NCBI GenBank assembly: GCA_964611335.1
Contig: CAZSXR010000002.1
Location: 558,001-622,000, forward strand
Source: BOG-1112 sp964611335
GTDB lineage: Bacteria > Bdellovibrionota_B > Oligoflexia > Oligoflexales > Bog-1112
Length of the DNA stretch: 64,000 nt
Reading direction: 5' to 3'
Part shown: one piece after another, positions 26,995-35,044 of the stretch
Numbering within the stretch: the first letter of the stretch is position 1
Layout of the letters: each line of letters starts with the position of its first letter
The notes under the pieces: generated by a model
What the model saw: only the letters and a program-made list of their open reading frames with translations
The model's database searches: none
What the model was told of the DNA's origin: nothing
Program-made: the position numbers and the translations under genes

Positions 26995-29900
26995 ATGTAC
27001 CTAAAAAAGATAGTTATCAGCGGATTTAAATCCTTTGCTGAGCGCATTAGCATCACCCTGCAAAAAACCCATATTACGGGGATTATCGGCCCCAATGGGT
27101 CGGGCAAAAGCAATATCATCGACTCCGTTCGTTGGGTGATGGGTGAACAAAACACCAAGATGCTTCGTGGTGAAAAGGCTACCGACATCATCTTTTCAGG
27201 ATCTGAAAAGAGAAAACCGCACAGCGTTGCGGAAGTTTCTCTCGTATTTGACAACTCGGAAAATTCTCCTTTTTGTCCTATTGAATACAGGCATGAAGAA
27301 GAAATCTCTGTAACTCGCCGAATATACACCGATGGAAATCGTGAATATTTTATCAATCAGAAGCCCTGTCGCTTTCGTGACCTCACAGATTTTTTCGTCT
27401 CCTCCTCTCTCGGAAGCAAAAGTTACTCGATGATCCAGCAAGGTCAGGTTGATCGCATTCTTCAAGCGAAACCTGAAGAGATTCGAGAAATCATCGAAGA
27501 AGCTGCAGGCACGACGATTTTTCGGAACAGAGAAAACGAAACTCAAAAAAGACTCGAAGCAACCCGTTTAAATCTCGAAAGAGTTGCAGACCTCTCAACT
27601 GAAGTTGACAAACAGATGGAAGCCCTTCGAGAACAGGTCGAGCGTTCTAAGGAATGGCAAGAGCTTACTAGTCAATTGAAAAGCTCAGAACTTGGACTTT
27701 GGGCATTCCGTTTTGACGAACTTAAAACCCAAATCGGTGAACTCACAAAAAAAATAGCGGAAGAGCTTGCAGACGACGTAAAAAATTTAACAACACTCTC
27801 TCAATATGAAGCTCAATATAGCGGATTGATGGATATACTTGAAAAAAGTGATCCAGAAATTCGCGAACTCAATGAAGCTTTCAGCTCTACTAGAGAAAAA
27901 CTTGCCCGATCAGAAGAATCTCTAAATAGCTCACTCAAACTTATTGCAAATAGCGACTCACAAATTGCAAGTGCGGAAGAAGATTTTCAAAAAGAAAACA
28001 CCAGCGCACAAGAGCTCACAAAGCTATGTAACAATCTTGAGAACGAATATACAAAAACTAAAGAGGCCTTCGATTCACACGAGAGCGTTGTACAAGAAAG
28101 TCGATACCAACTCGAACTCATCAATGAAAAAGAAACCATTCTCAACAATAAATTACTGGACCTTCGCCAAGAGATCCGGAACATAGATAAGATCGTAGAT
28201 ACCAACAGCGGTCGCATAGAGCTTCTCAAGAAAAATTTTCAAAAAATCGCAAAAGACAAAAATGACTATGTCAAGCGTCTTATCCACTTGGAAGAAAATC
28301 ACTCCCAAGATTCCATTCTTATAGATAGCGCACGGATTAAGCTTGAAAAAGTACGACGAGAACTTGATGAATTCCTCGGGACAAGAAATAAACTCGAACT
28401 CAGTTTCGAAGAGCTATCGAAGAAAATAGCAGAAGAAGACGCTCAACTAAAAAAACTGAGTAATGAGCATCTCTACAAAAAAGCAGAGCATGCAACCATC
28501 TCAGATCTAAAAAATCACTCCGGCGAAATCCACGAAGTTATACGAAAAATTCAAGATCAGTTTCCAGATAAAAACTATAAAACACTTACGGATCTCGTTT
28601 CTTTTAAAGAGAATATCCATACTCTTCCTGAAAAAACCATTACTGCTTTTGAAAAATGGGCAGAGCGTTTTTGTTTTTCCACTTCAGAAGAATGTAATGA
28701 ATTTTTAAATTCTATTAAAAGTTTAAAATTAGGGAAATTTAGAGCTTGTATCTTAGATATTTCTGAAAAAAATAAAGAGCTCGAAGAGTGGTCAGCTAAT
28801 GTAGGAGGAATTTCTTTCGACACCTTCCTTTCTAGTGAAAATCAGAACAAAAAACTAAGTGCTTTTTTGAAAGCGCTTATCTACATACCAGCTGAAGACT
28901 TCCATGAAGATATTCTTCAGGGTCTCAGGTTCGGTGCAGTTCTTTTCACCTCCGATGGAACTGTAATTTCTTCTCTCCACAGCATACAACATGGAATCAG
29001 CGGGATGGGTCTTCTGAGTCAGAAGGCCAAATCTCAAAAACTTGGAGATGACTTAGCCAAACTTGAAAAACAACTTGAAAAACAAAATAGACACATCGAG
29101 GAACTCCGAAAAAAATCTGACAATCTTAAGCAAGACTTAAAAAATGCTCAAGAACAGACTATTGAAAAAAACAAACGCATCATAGAAGCTGCTGCGGAAC
29201 TGAAATCTCTCGAAGCTCAAATGCAACAGAAAGAAGATTTGATTCTTTCTGCAAGAGAACAAGCAAGAACCATTGAAGAACAATATTCTAGCCTTGAAAC
29301 TGAACTGAATGATCTCCAAAATACGAGTTCGAGTCTTGCGAAAGAGAAAAAAGAATCTGAACTGGAAATCAAGGAGCTCCGAACTGCTATCGAAGAGCTC
29401 ACAGAAGACAGAGAAGAGCTTCAAGAGAATTTAAACCAGAAAAAAATCGGCGCAGCTGGGGCCAAAGAGCGCCTTCAATCTTTACAATCCAACCTTTCTC
29501 AAGTTCAAAACCAACTTCAATCTCAAAAAGATAAACTTGCGAAAAAGAAAAAAGATCTAGAGAAGCTAAAGAATGACGTTCAAATTGCTCGCGACTCAAG
29601 ATCCGAATTAGAATCCGAAATTGGTCGTCTTGTTCGAAAACGCGAAGAGCTCGATCTGCTTCTTAGAGAAAAACAGCAAGAACATGCTGCAACTCGCGAG
29701 ACATTAAAGGATCTAGAACAGAAGCTTCAAATCAGCAGAGATGCACAAACGAAGCTCAAAAAATCGCTTTCTGAAAATGAAATAGAGCTCGAAAAATCCA
29801 AGCTTGCTGCGAAAGGGATCGAAGAGCAAAGTCTTGAAAAGTATCAAACCGAGATTTCGACCTATCAGATTCCTGAGAATATAAACACAAATCAACTCAC

Positions 29901-30600
29901 TAAAGATATTAAATCTTTGCGTTCTAAGATTGAAGTTTTTGGCCCTATCAACATGATGGCATCTCAAGAATTCAACGATTTAATGCAACGTAAAGAATTT
30001 ATAGATAAGCAGAAAAGTGAAGTTTTGACCTCTATCGAAACTTTGGAAAAAGCTAGAGCAGAAATCAAAGAACATGCTTCTATTAAGTTCATGAGCACCT
30101 TCGTAGCCTTGAATAAAGAATTTCAAGAGTTATTTCCTATTCTTTTCGCAGGTGGTGAAGCACAACTAACCCTTGTAGGAAGCGAAGACCCTTTGCAAGC
30201 TGGGGTTGAAATTATAGTTCGTCTTCCTGGCAAAAAGCCTCAAAGCATGACTCTATTCTCCGGTGGAGAAAAGGCTTTGACAGCGATTTCTCTTATCTTT
30301 GCACTTTTGAAATCAAATCCAACCCCATTCTGTTTTCTCGATGAGGTCGATGCACCACTCGATGAAACAAACGTTCGTAAGTACAACAAACTTTTACAAG
30401 CCCTATCAGATAAATTTCAATTTATTGTGATTACTCACAACCGAAGAACTATGGAAGTATTCGACTCTCTATTCGGTGTGACTATGCAGGAACCGGGTGT
30501 TTCTAAAATAGTCGGAGTAGATCTTGCACAGGCTCTTCCCTCTCATTTACAGAAATCTTTTGCAAACGATCGTACTGTACAGGGAGCCAGCGCGACTTAG
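26995..30600 (+). CDS. smc: Chromosome partition protein SMC
   Basis: A 1201-residue condensin subunit. The N-terminal Walker A motif is IIGPNGSGKSNIIDSVRW, with an R-loop near it; two long coiled coils (about residues 170-500 and 680-1010) flank a hinge domain (about 520-670); the C-terminal head carries the signature LFSGGEKALTA and Walker B FCFLDEVDAPLDE. It folds into an ATP-driven arm that organises and separates the chromosome with ScpA/ScpB, which are not in this window. Length is normal. The stop overlaps the convergent hldD stop by four bases, leaving no room for a separate terminator. Confidence 0.97.
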   Translation: MYLKKIVISGFKSFAERISITLQKTHITGIIGPNGSGKSNIIDSVRWVMGEQNTKMLRGEKATDIIFSGSEKRKPHSVAEVSLVFDNSENSPFCPIEYRHEEEISVTRRIYTDGNREYFINQKPCRFRDLTDFFVSSSLGSKSYSMIQQGQVDRILQAKPEEIREIIEEAAGTTIFRNRENETQKRLEATRLNLERVADLSTEVDKQMEALREQVERSKEWQELTSQLKSSELGLWAFRFDELKTQIGELTKKIAEELADDVKNLTTLSQYEAQYSGLMDILEKSDPEIRELNEAFSSTREKLARSEESLNSSLKLIANSDSQIASAEEDFQKENTSAQELTKLCNNLENEYTKTKEAFDSHESVVQESRYQLELINEKETILNNKLLDLRQEIRNIDKIVDTNSGRIELLKKNFQKIAKDKNDYVKRLIHLEENHSQDSILIDSARIKLEKVRRELDEFLGTRNKLELSFEELSKKIAEEDAQLKKLSNEHLYKKAEHATISDLKNHSGEIHEVIRKIQDQFPDKNYKTLTDLVSFKENIHTLPEKTITAFEKWAERFCFSTSEECNEFLNSIKSLKLGKFRACILDISEKNKELEEWSANVGGISFDTFLSSENQNKKLSAFLKALIYIPAEDFHEDILQGLRFGAVLFTSDGTVISSLHSIQHGISGMGLLSQKAKSQKLGDDLAKLEKQLEKQNRHIEELRKKSDNLKQDLKNAQEQTIEKNKRIIEAAAELKSLEAQMQQKEDLILSAREQARTIEEQYSSLETELNDLQNTSSSLAKEKKESELEIKELRTAIEELTEDREELQENLNQKKIGAAGAKERLQSLQSNLSQVQNQLQSQKDKLAKKKKDLEKLKNDVQIARDSRSELESEIGRLVRKREELDLLLREKQQEHAATRETLKDLEQKLQISRDAQTKLKKSLSENEIELEKSKLAAKGIEEQSLEKYQTEISTYQIPENINTNQLTKDIKSLRSKIEVFGPINMMASQEFNDLMQRKEFIDKQKSEVLTSIETLEKARAEIKEHASIKFMSTFVALNKEFQELFPILFAGGEAQLTLVGSEDPLQAGVEIIVRLPGKKPQSMTLFSGGEKALTAISLIFALLKSNPTPFCFLDEVDAPLDETNVRKYNKLLQALSDKFQFIVITHNRRTMEVFDSLFGVTMQEPGVSKIVGVDLAQALPSHLQKSFANDRTVQGASAT

Positions 30601-31580
30601 AGGTAGGGGTCTTCGCTGTCTAGGTAATTTTTCACATAATCAGAAATTCCTTCTTCAAGTGAAGTCATCTCTTTTTTGTATTTGAAATTCTGTCTCAATT
30701 TTTCCATTTTTGCCTCAGTAAAATACTGATACTGATCGCGAATACTCTCGGGCATGGAAATAAATTCAAATTTCGGATTAAGTTCAAGAGCCGTAAAGAG
30801 AGCCTTTCCTAGATCTAAAAAAGTCCGAGATTTCCCAGTTCCTACGTTGTAAATACCACTTGGACTAGATTTGTGTTCACTCCAAATATGGAGCATTATA
30901 TCCACCACGTCTTTTATATAAATGAAATCTCTTTTTTGTTCTCCATGAGCAAAATCTTCTTTGTAAGATTTAAATAGTCTCATCAAACCTTCGGATTGAA
31001 CAGAAGGAAAGGCTTTGTCAACAAGACTTCTCATTTCTTCTTTATGATATTCGTTCGGGCCATAAACATTAAAGAATTTTAGACCACACCAAAAACTTGT
31101 TTTTTGACCTTCCCTCAATATCCATAAATCAGCAAGCTGCTTGCTATATCCATAAGGATTGATCGGATGTAAATTTTCAATTTCTTCATGTGCATCTGAA
31201 AATCCAGAAGACCCATCTCCATAAGTAGCAGCCGAGGAAGCGTATATGAAAGGTATTTTTTGCCTCTGGCATATCTTAAAAAGCTGAACAGTGTAATCTG
31301 TATTATTCTTCAAAAGATAATCCATGTTCTTTTCTGTTGTAGAAGAACAAGCACCCATATGAAATACAGCTTCTACACTCTCCAAATTTTTTGAATCTTC
31401 CAACCATGGGAAAAGCGTATCTATGGAGATGAAGGATCGAAATTTTCGCTTAACGAGATTCTTCCACTTGTGTGCACTTTCAAACTGATCGACGACAAGA
31501 ATGTTGTCCTGTCCCTTTTGGTTCAAACCCCAAATGAGAGCACTACCAATAAACCCCGCTCCTCCAGTCACTATAATCAT
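30597..31580 (-). CDS. hldD: ADP-L-glycero-D-manno-heptose-6-epimerase
   Basis: A 327-residue extended short-chain dehydrogenase. The NADP-binding motif is TGGAGFIGSALIWGL; the catalytic residues sit in YASSAATYG (Ser) and YGYSK (Tyr-x3-Lys); FNVYGPNEYHKEEM is diagnostic for HldD (RfaD). It makes the L,D-heptose nucleotide for the LPS inner core, so the outer membrane probably carries heptose-containing LPS. AAAGG precedes the ATG. It is divergent from the tatB-like gene and alone; other heptose genes are not in the window. Confidence 0.94.
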   Translation of the reverse strand: MIIVTGGAGFIGSALIWGLNQKGQDNILVVDQFESAHKWKNLVKRKFRSFISIDTLFPWLEDSKNLESVEAVFHMGACSSTTEKNMDYLLKNNTDYTVQLFKICQRQKIPFIYASSAATYGDGSSGFSDAHEEIENLHPINPYGYSKQLADLWILREGQKTSFWCGLKFFNVYGPNEYHKEEMRSLVDKAFPSVQSEGLMRLFKSYKEDFAHGEQKRDFIYIKDVVDIMLHIWSEHKSSPSGIYNVGTGKSRTFLDLGKALFTALELNPKFEFISMPESIRDQYQYFTEAKMEKLRQNFKYKKEMTSLEEGISDYVKNYLDSEDPYL

Positions 31581-31653
31581 GTTCTTTCGCCTTTCCAGTT
31601 GAGAACGCGTAATATATTATGATCTCACTTGATAAATTAAGTGGAAATTCACT

Positions 31654-32007
31654 ATGGGCATAGGTATTTTCGAAATTTGCATTATCGCACTCTTTGCCTT
31701 GATTTTTTTCGGACCTCAGCGACTTCCTGAAGTCATGAAGGATCTAGGTAAATTTTTTGTTCATGCAAAAAGACTTTCGAACGAAGTCAAAGGACATTTC
31801 GAAAGCATCATGAACGAAGCAGAAGCCTCTATAGCCATCGAAGAAAAGAAAGCCTTGGCAAAACAAAAGAACACCCCACCAGTTCCGCCTAATACAGAAC
31901 CGCATAACACCGAGGCAACACCCGAATCTGTTATTTTTACTGGTTCTGAGAAGGTGCCCCCTCACTCGCAGGAACATCCGCCACTGGCAAACGCCCCTCA
32001 TCCGTAA
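31654..32007 (+). CDS. Twin-arginine translocase subunit, TatB-like
   Basis: A 117-residue protein with one N-terminal membrane helix (about residues 3-20), the hinge FFGPQRLPEVMKDLGKF, an amphipathic helix, and a Pro/Glu-rich disordered tail. The FGPQRLP form (Gly-Pro-x-Arg-Leu-Pro) and the long tail favour TatB over TatA, but TatA/E cannot be excluded. It would form part of the membrane complex exporting folded proteins with RR signals. tatC is not in the window. GTGGA lies upstream of the ATG. Its last 71 bp are overlapped on the other strand by a small lipoprotein gene. Confidence 0.8.
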   Translation: MGIGIFEICIIALFALIFFGPQRLPEVMKDLGKFFVHAKRLSNEVKGHFESIMNEAEASIAIEEKKALAKQKNTPPVPPNTEPHNTEATPESVIFTGSEKVPPHSQEHPPLANAPHP

Positions 32008-32143
32008 GTTCCATTCGTTTTACATTGGAATTAAGACGTTCTTTCTCAAAACGAGCTCTATGCGCCGAAGGATCAAACTGGCTCACATCACATGCAAATA
32101 AAAACAAACTTAAAAGTGGAATCCACGCTAACGCTGCTTTCAT
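31937..32143 (-). CDS. Small predicted lipoprotein (68 residues)
   Basis: A short frame, MKAALAWIPLLSLFLFAC then DVSQFDPSAHRARF. The N-terminus has a Lys, a hydrophobic core and a lipobox LFAC at residue 18. A strong ribosome site AAGGAAGG is six to eight bases before the ATG. The mature part is short, charged and Pro-rich at the end, with no motif. The 3' part overlaps the tatB-like gene antisense by 71 bp. I think it is real because of the signal plus ribosome site; the function is unknown. Confidence 0.6.
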   Translation of the reverse strand: MKAALAWIPLLSLFLFACDVSQFDPSAHRARFEKERLNSNVKRMELTDEGRLPVADVPASEGAPSQNQ

Positions 32144-32199
32144 CTTGGCCTTCCTTTATGATCAATCAAGCCGTGTTATTCTAACGAATTGTTTTTTAT

Positions 32200-32505
32200 T
32201 TAGCATTTGTTTTGTTTGGCGAGAACTCTCATGATTTCTTCCGCTGAGATCTTGCGAATTTCTATCACTTTGTATTTCCCAAACTCACCTTTGAGAATCA
32301 CTAAATCTTTTTTCCCAACTTGTAAAAGTTTTGACATATATTCTAAAAGGCTTTCATTAGCGAGTCCCTCTACTCGAGGCGCTGCAACTCGTATTTTCAA
32401 ATATTCCCCATGTTCTCCAACAATTCCACTTGTCTTTGCTCCTGCTTGTACAAAGATACTTAGCGTACAACTTTGTTCATGAACTTTAAGCCAAGAAACA
32501 GACAT
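32200..32505 (-). CDS. DUF167 (YggU-type) protein
   Basis: A 101-residue soluble protein. The family signature is present: SIFVQAGAKTSGIVGEHGEYLKIRV, then RVEGLANESLLEYMSKLL and VILKGEFGKYKVIEI. DUF167 proteins form a small alpha/beta fold and have no firmly assigned function. AGGA sits before the ATG. It precedes nothing closely on the same strand; the small lipoprotein gene is 57 bp downstream. Confidence 0.87.
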   Translation of the reverse strand: MSVSWLKVHEQSCTLSIFVQAGAKTSGIVGEHGEYLKIRVAAPRVEGLANESLLEYMSKLLQVGKKDLVILKGEFGKYKVIEIRKISAEEIMRVLAKQNKC

Positions 32506-32837
32506 CTATTCTTTCCTTTTGAGAAAAATATTCTAGGTAGGTAGCACTTGCTCATCAAAAAATAATCATCTCGTAAAATCTTAATATACCAAAATGTGAC
32601 GTCTTGATTTTTTTTAAAAAATCTATACGCAAAGAATGCAAAAAAACAGCTTAATACTCACACTCATTCTTTTCTTAATCAAGACTTATATGAAAAATTA
32701 GACCTAGGCAAATCTTTATCAGATGTAGTTTTTGCTTGGTCTTGTGAAAAAATTGCATAGACCTTCGTGCACAAATTGTTCTCCTCACGCACGCACGATA
32801 GAATACAAGAAAAGCATCAAACATAAAGAGAGTCCCT
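32506..32837. other. Gene-free stretch upstream of the sigma-28 gene
   Basis: This 332-bp gap is very AT-rich, with an A/T tract around 32608-32625. It contains the proposed promoter at 32776-32804. I see no small protein gene with a ribosome site, no tRNA and no terminator. Confidence 0.6.
32776..32804 (+). promoter_or_regulatory. Candidate sigma-70 promoter for fliA
   Basis: TTGTTC (32776-32781), a 17-base spacer and TAGAAT (32799-32804) form a reasonable housekeeping promoter. Transcription would start near 32811, about 27 bases before the ATG, with AAAGAGAG as the ribosome site. Inferred by eye. Confidence 0.4.
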
Positions 32838-33596
32838 ATGAAAGGTCTTGTTAAAAAGTACAAACAAAAACAACGTGGGATCGATGGAAAGTTACGCGAT
32901 CAGCTCATTATGGATTATGCCCCTCTTATCCGTTTCGTAGCACAAAGAATTTCAGCTCGTTTACCATCCAACATAGAAACCGACGATCTCATTAGTGCAG
33001 GTGTAATTGGACTCATGGATGCAATAGAAAAATATGATCCTGCGAGAGACAACAAATTTAAGACTTATGCAGAATTTCGGATACGAGGAGCTATCCTTGA
33101 TGAACTTCGTTCACAAGACTGGGTCCCTCGATCGGTCAGAGACAAAGCAAAAAAAATTGAAAAAACTTACGCATTACTAGAACAAAAATTAGGTCGATCT
33201 GTAACGGATTCTGAAATCTCAGATCAAATGGGGTTAAAACTGGAAGAATATTACGACATGATCGCAAAGGTAAAAGCTGTCTCTCTTCTCTCTGTTGATG
33301 ACCTAACCGCATCTAATCAACATGACAAAAGAAGTCTTTTAGAGTCTTTAGAAAACTCAAATTCACGAAATCCATTCTCAAATCTTGACAACAAGAACAT
33401 TCGCAATCTTTTAATGGCAACGATTGACGATTTACCTGAAAAACAAAAGCTCGTTCTTTCGCTTTATTATTACGAAGAGTTAAATTTAAAAGAAATCGGA
33501 AAAATTCTTAACGTCACGGAATCCAGAGTCAGTCAACTTCATACGCAAGCTATAGAAAAACTTAAGTCAAAAATTAAAGAAGAAATTTCAGACTAA
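32838..33596 (+). CDS. fliA: Sigma factor of the FliA/sigma-28 group
   Basis: A 252-residue sigma factor with region 2 (IRFVAQRISARLPSNIETDD and FKTYAEFRIRGAILDELR, including the core-binding and -10 melting parts), region 3 (VPRSVRDKAKKIEKTYALLE) and region 4 (DLPEKQKLVLSLYYYEELN, then LNVTESRVSQLHTQAI). The lack of region 1.1 and the ARLPSNIE-type region 2 are typical for FliA/WhiG. It directs RNA polymerase to flagellar or motility-type promoters. No flagellar gene lies nearby. The PilZ-like gene follows 15 bp downstream, so they are co-transcribed. A sporulation-type (SigF/WhiG) role is the alternative, but FliA is more likely. Confidence 0.9.
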   Translation: MKGLVKKYKQKQRGIDGKLRDQLIMDYAPLIRFVAQRISARLPSNIETDDLISAGVIGLMDAIEKYDPARDNKFKTYAEFRIRGAILDELRSQDWVPRSVRDKAKKIEKTYALLEQKLGRSVTDSEISDQMGLKLEEYYDMIAKVKAVSLLSVDDLTASNQHDKRSLLESLENSNSRNPFSNLDNKNIRNLLMATIDDLPEKQKLVLSLYYYEELNLKEIGKILNVTESRVSQLHTQAIEKLKSKIKEEISD

Positions 33597-33611
33597 ATCG
33601 AAGGAGCATTC

Positions 33612-34043
33612 ATGGAAGAAAATGAAAAAATAGATTTCAATGAAGAAATCATTAAATCCTACCCTCATGCTGAACGCAAGGTATCAGTGGAAATAGGCCC
33701 CTATTCATTACTTCAAGATTTTGACCCTGAAACAAACAAAGCAAGACAAAAAGCTCAAACCACTTATATAAGTCCACACGGAATGGAATTTCAAGCTAAC
33801 AAAGACTATCCTCAAGGAACTCTGTTGAAGATAGCAGTAGTCTTGCCAGATTATTGGAATCGCAAAAAAAAATTTGTAGAATACAACCGCATCGATTCAC
33901 CTGATAATTTTAAAATACTTGCAAGAGTTGTTGCTTCTCAAGACATTGGGAAGCGCGGCAAGAAAAAGCTCATCACAGTTCAAACAGTAAACATAGATGA
34001 AGTTGATGAAAAAGTTCTCAAAGCTTTCTTAAATGAAAAATAG
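33612..34043 (+). CDS. PilZ-like protein downstream of the sigma-28 gene
   Basis: A 143-residue soluble protein. The segment TTYISPHGMEFQANKDYPQG has the D/N-x-S-x2-G-type turn (here Y-I-S-P-H-G) of a PilZ domain, followed by LLKIAVVLPDYW and ARVVASQDIG, which fit PilZ beta strands. The N-terminal R-x3-R c-di-GMP-binding box is not evident, so ligand binding is doubtful. AAGGAG is six bases before the ATG. Co-expression with fliA suggests a role in motility control or envelope behaviour. It converges on a hydrolase gene with only two bases between the stops. Confidence 0.7.
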   Translation: MEENEKIDFNEEIIKSYPHAERKVSVEIGPYSLLQDFDPETNKARQKAQTTYISPHGMEFQANKDYPQGTLLKIAVVLPDYWNRKKKFVEYNRIDSPDNFKILARVVASQDIGKRGKKKLITVQTVNIDEVDEKVLKAFLNEK

Positions 34044-34045
34044 CC

Positions 34046-34831
34046 TCAAGAAGTTGATTCTATAAAATCAAGAATTCTCCTGTAAAAGTCGTTTTTTTGT
34101 TCAACTAAGATCATGTGACCTGTATCTTTATAAATATGAAGCTTCGAATTTCTAATCAATGTAGCTAATTTTTTCGCTTCTGAAACAGGAATAATCTTAT
34201 CGTCGAGCCCCTGAAGAATCAAAGTGGGAATACTTATGGATTTTAATGCATCTTCGTCGACTTTTGTTTTTGCCACCGCAACCCTCTGTGCTCTGGCTTT
34301 AGATTCGAATTCTCCGCTTTGATTCTGTTTTCCGATCTGTCTAGCCATAGCTTCTATGAGAAGTTTATTTTTTTCCAAAAAGTTTTTATGAAAATATTTT
34401 TCTAACTGGAGCACAATTTCAGATTCTTTTGATGACCATTGAAAACCTGATGTAAATATTGCTGGATGCGTAGAAGTTGAGACAAGACATAAAGATCGAA
34501 CGCGTTCTTCGGCTTGCAGTGACAAAAGTTGAGCGATAAGACCCCCCATGGAAATCCCAAGGACATGACTTTCTAAAATTTCAAGCTCATCCCAAAGATC
34601 AATAACGTCGCGCACTAGATCCTCAATTGAAAAATCAAGCGCAGCTTCCGTTCGCCCACACCCGCGGTTGTCAAAACAAAAAACTTTTCGCGAGTGCTCC
34701 GCCAAAAAGGAACCAAGTAATTTAAAATCAGAACTTGGTCGAGTGTATCCATTAATCAAAGTGATGCACGAATTTCCTTCGCCGTAAATTTCGTAAAAAA
34801 TCTTGGCATTTTTTTTTGTAAAATAAGCCAC
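34046..34831 (-). CDS. Alpha/beta hydrolase
   Basis: A 261-residue hydrolase of the alpha/beta fold. The nucleophile elbow GISMGG carries the catalytic Ser (near residue 95), CFDNRGCGRTEA is the usual oxyanion-side strand, GLDDKI holds the acidic residue and DTGHMILVE the catalytic His. No signal peptide is present, so it acts in the cytosol. The start is a GTG with AAGG about ten bases upstream. Substrate cannot be read; 3-oxoadipate enol-lactonase and esterase families are the nearest by motif pattern. Confidence 0.87.
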   Translation of the reverse strand: MAYFTKKNAKIFYEIYGEGNSCITLINGYTRPSSDFKLLGSFLAEHSRKVFCFDNRGCGRTEAALDFSIEDLVRDVIDLWDELEILESHVLGISMGGLIAQLLSLQAEERVRSLCLVSTSTHPAIFTSGFQWSSKESEIVLQLEKYFHKNFLEKNKLLIEAMARQIGKQNQSGEFESKARAQRVAVAKTKVDEDALKSISIPTLILQGLDDKIIPVSEAKKLATLIRNSKLHIYKDTGHMILVEQKNDFYRRILDFIESTS

Positions 34832-34895
34832 TTTGAGTACCTTTTCATTAAAAGAGAAGAAAGATTGAGAAAAAACTTTGCCTAAATTTAAAAGT

Positions 34896-34923
34896 TGACC
34901 CAGGGTACTGTCAGTCTATATTT
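34896..34923 (+). promoter_or_regulatory. Candidate sigma-70 promoter for nrdAB
   Basis: TTGACC (34896-34901), a 16-base spacer and TATATT (34918-34923) lie about 120 bp before the nrdA ATG. The leader has no NrdR-box pair that I can recognise. The gap between the divergent hydrolase and nrdA is about 210 bp and holds nothing else apparent. Confidence 0.45.
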
Positions 34924-35044
34924 TCTTTCTTTGTGCTAGCAAAAACATTTATTCTCTAAACATGACGAAATTGCGGCGAACGAGAGCCATAATTGTGTGG
35001 CAATTGTTAATCGCTCCTTTTTCTCAAGTGACTAGGGTGTCGAA

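Noticed and set aside
32675..32863. A 62-codon frame antisense to the fliA leader
   Set aside because: It runs over the proposed promoter and the fliA start, has no ribosome site and resembles no family.
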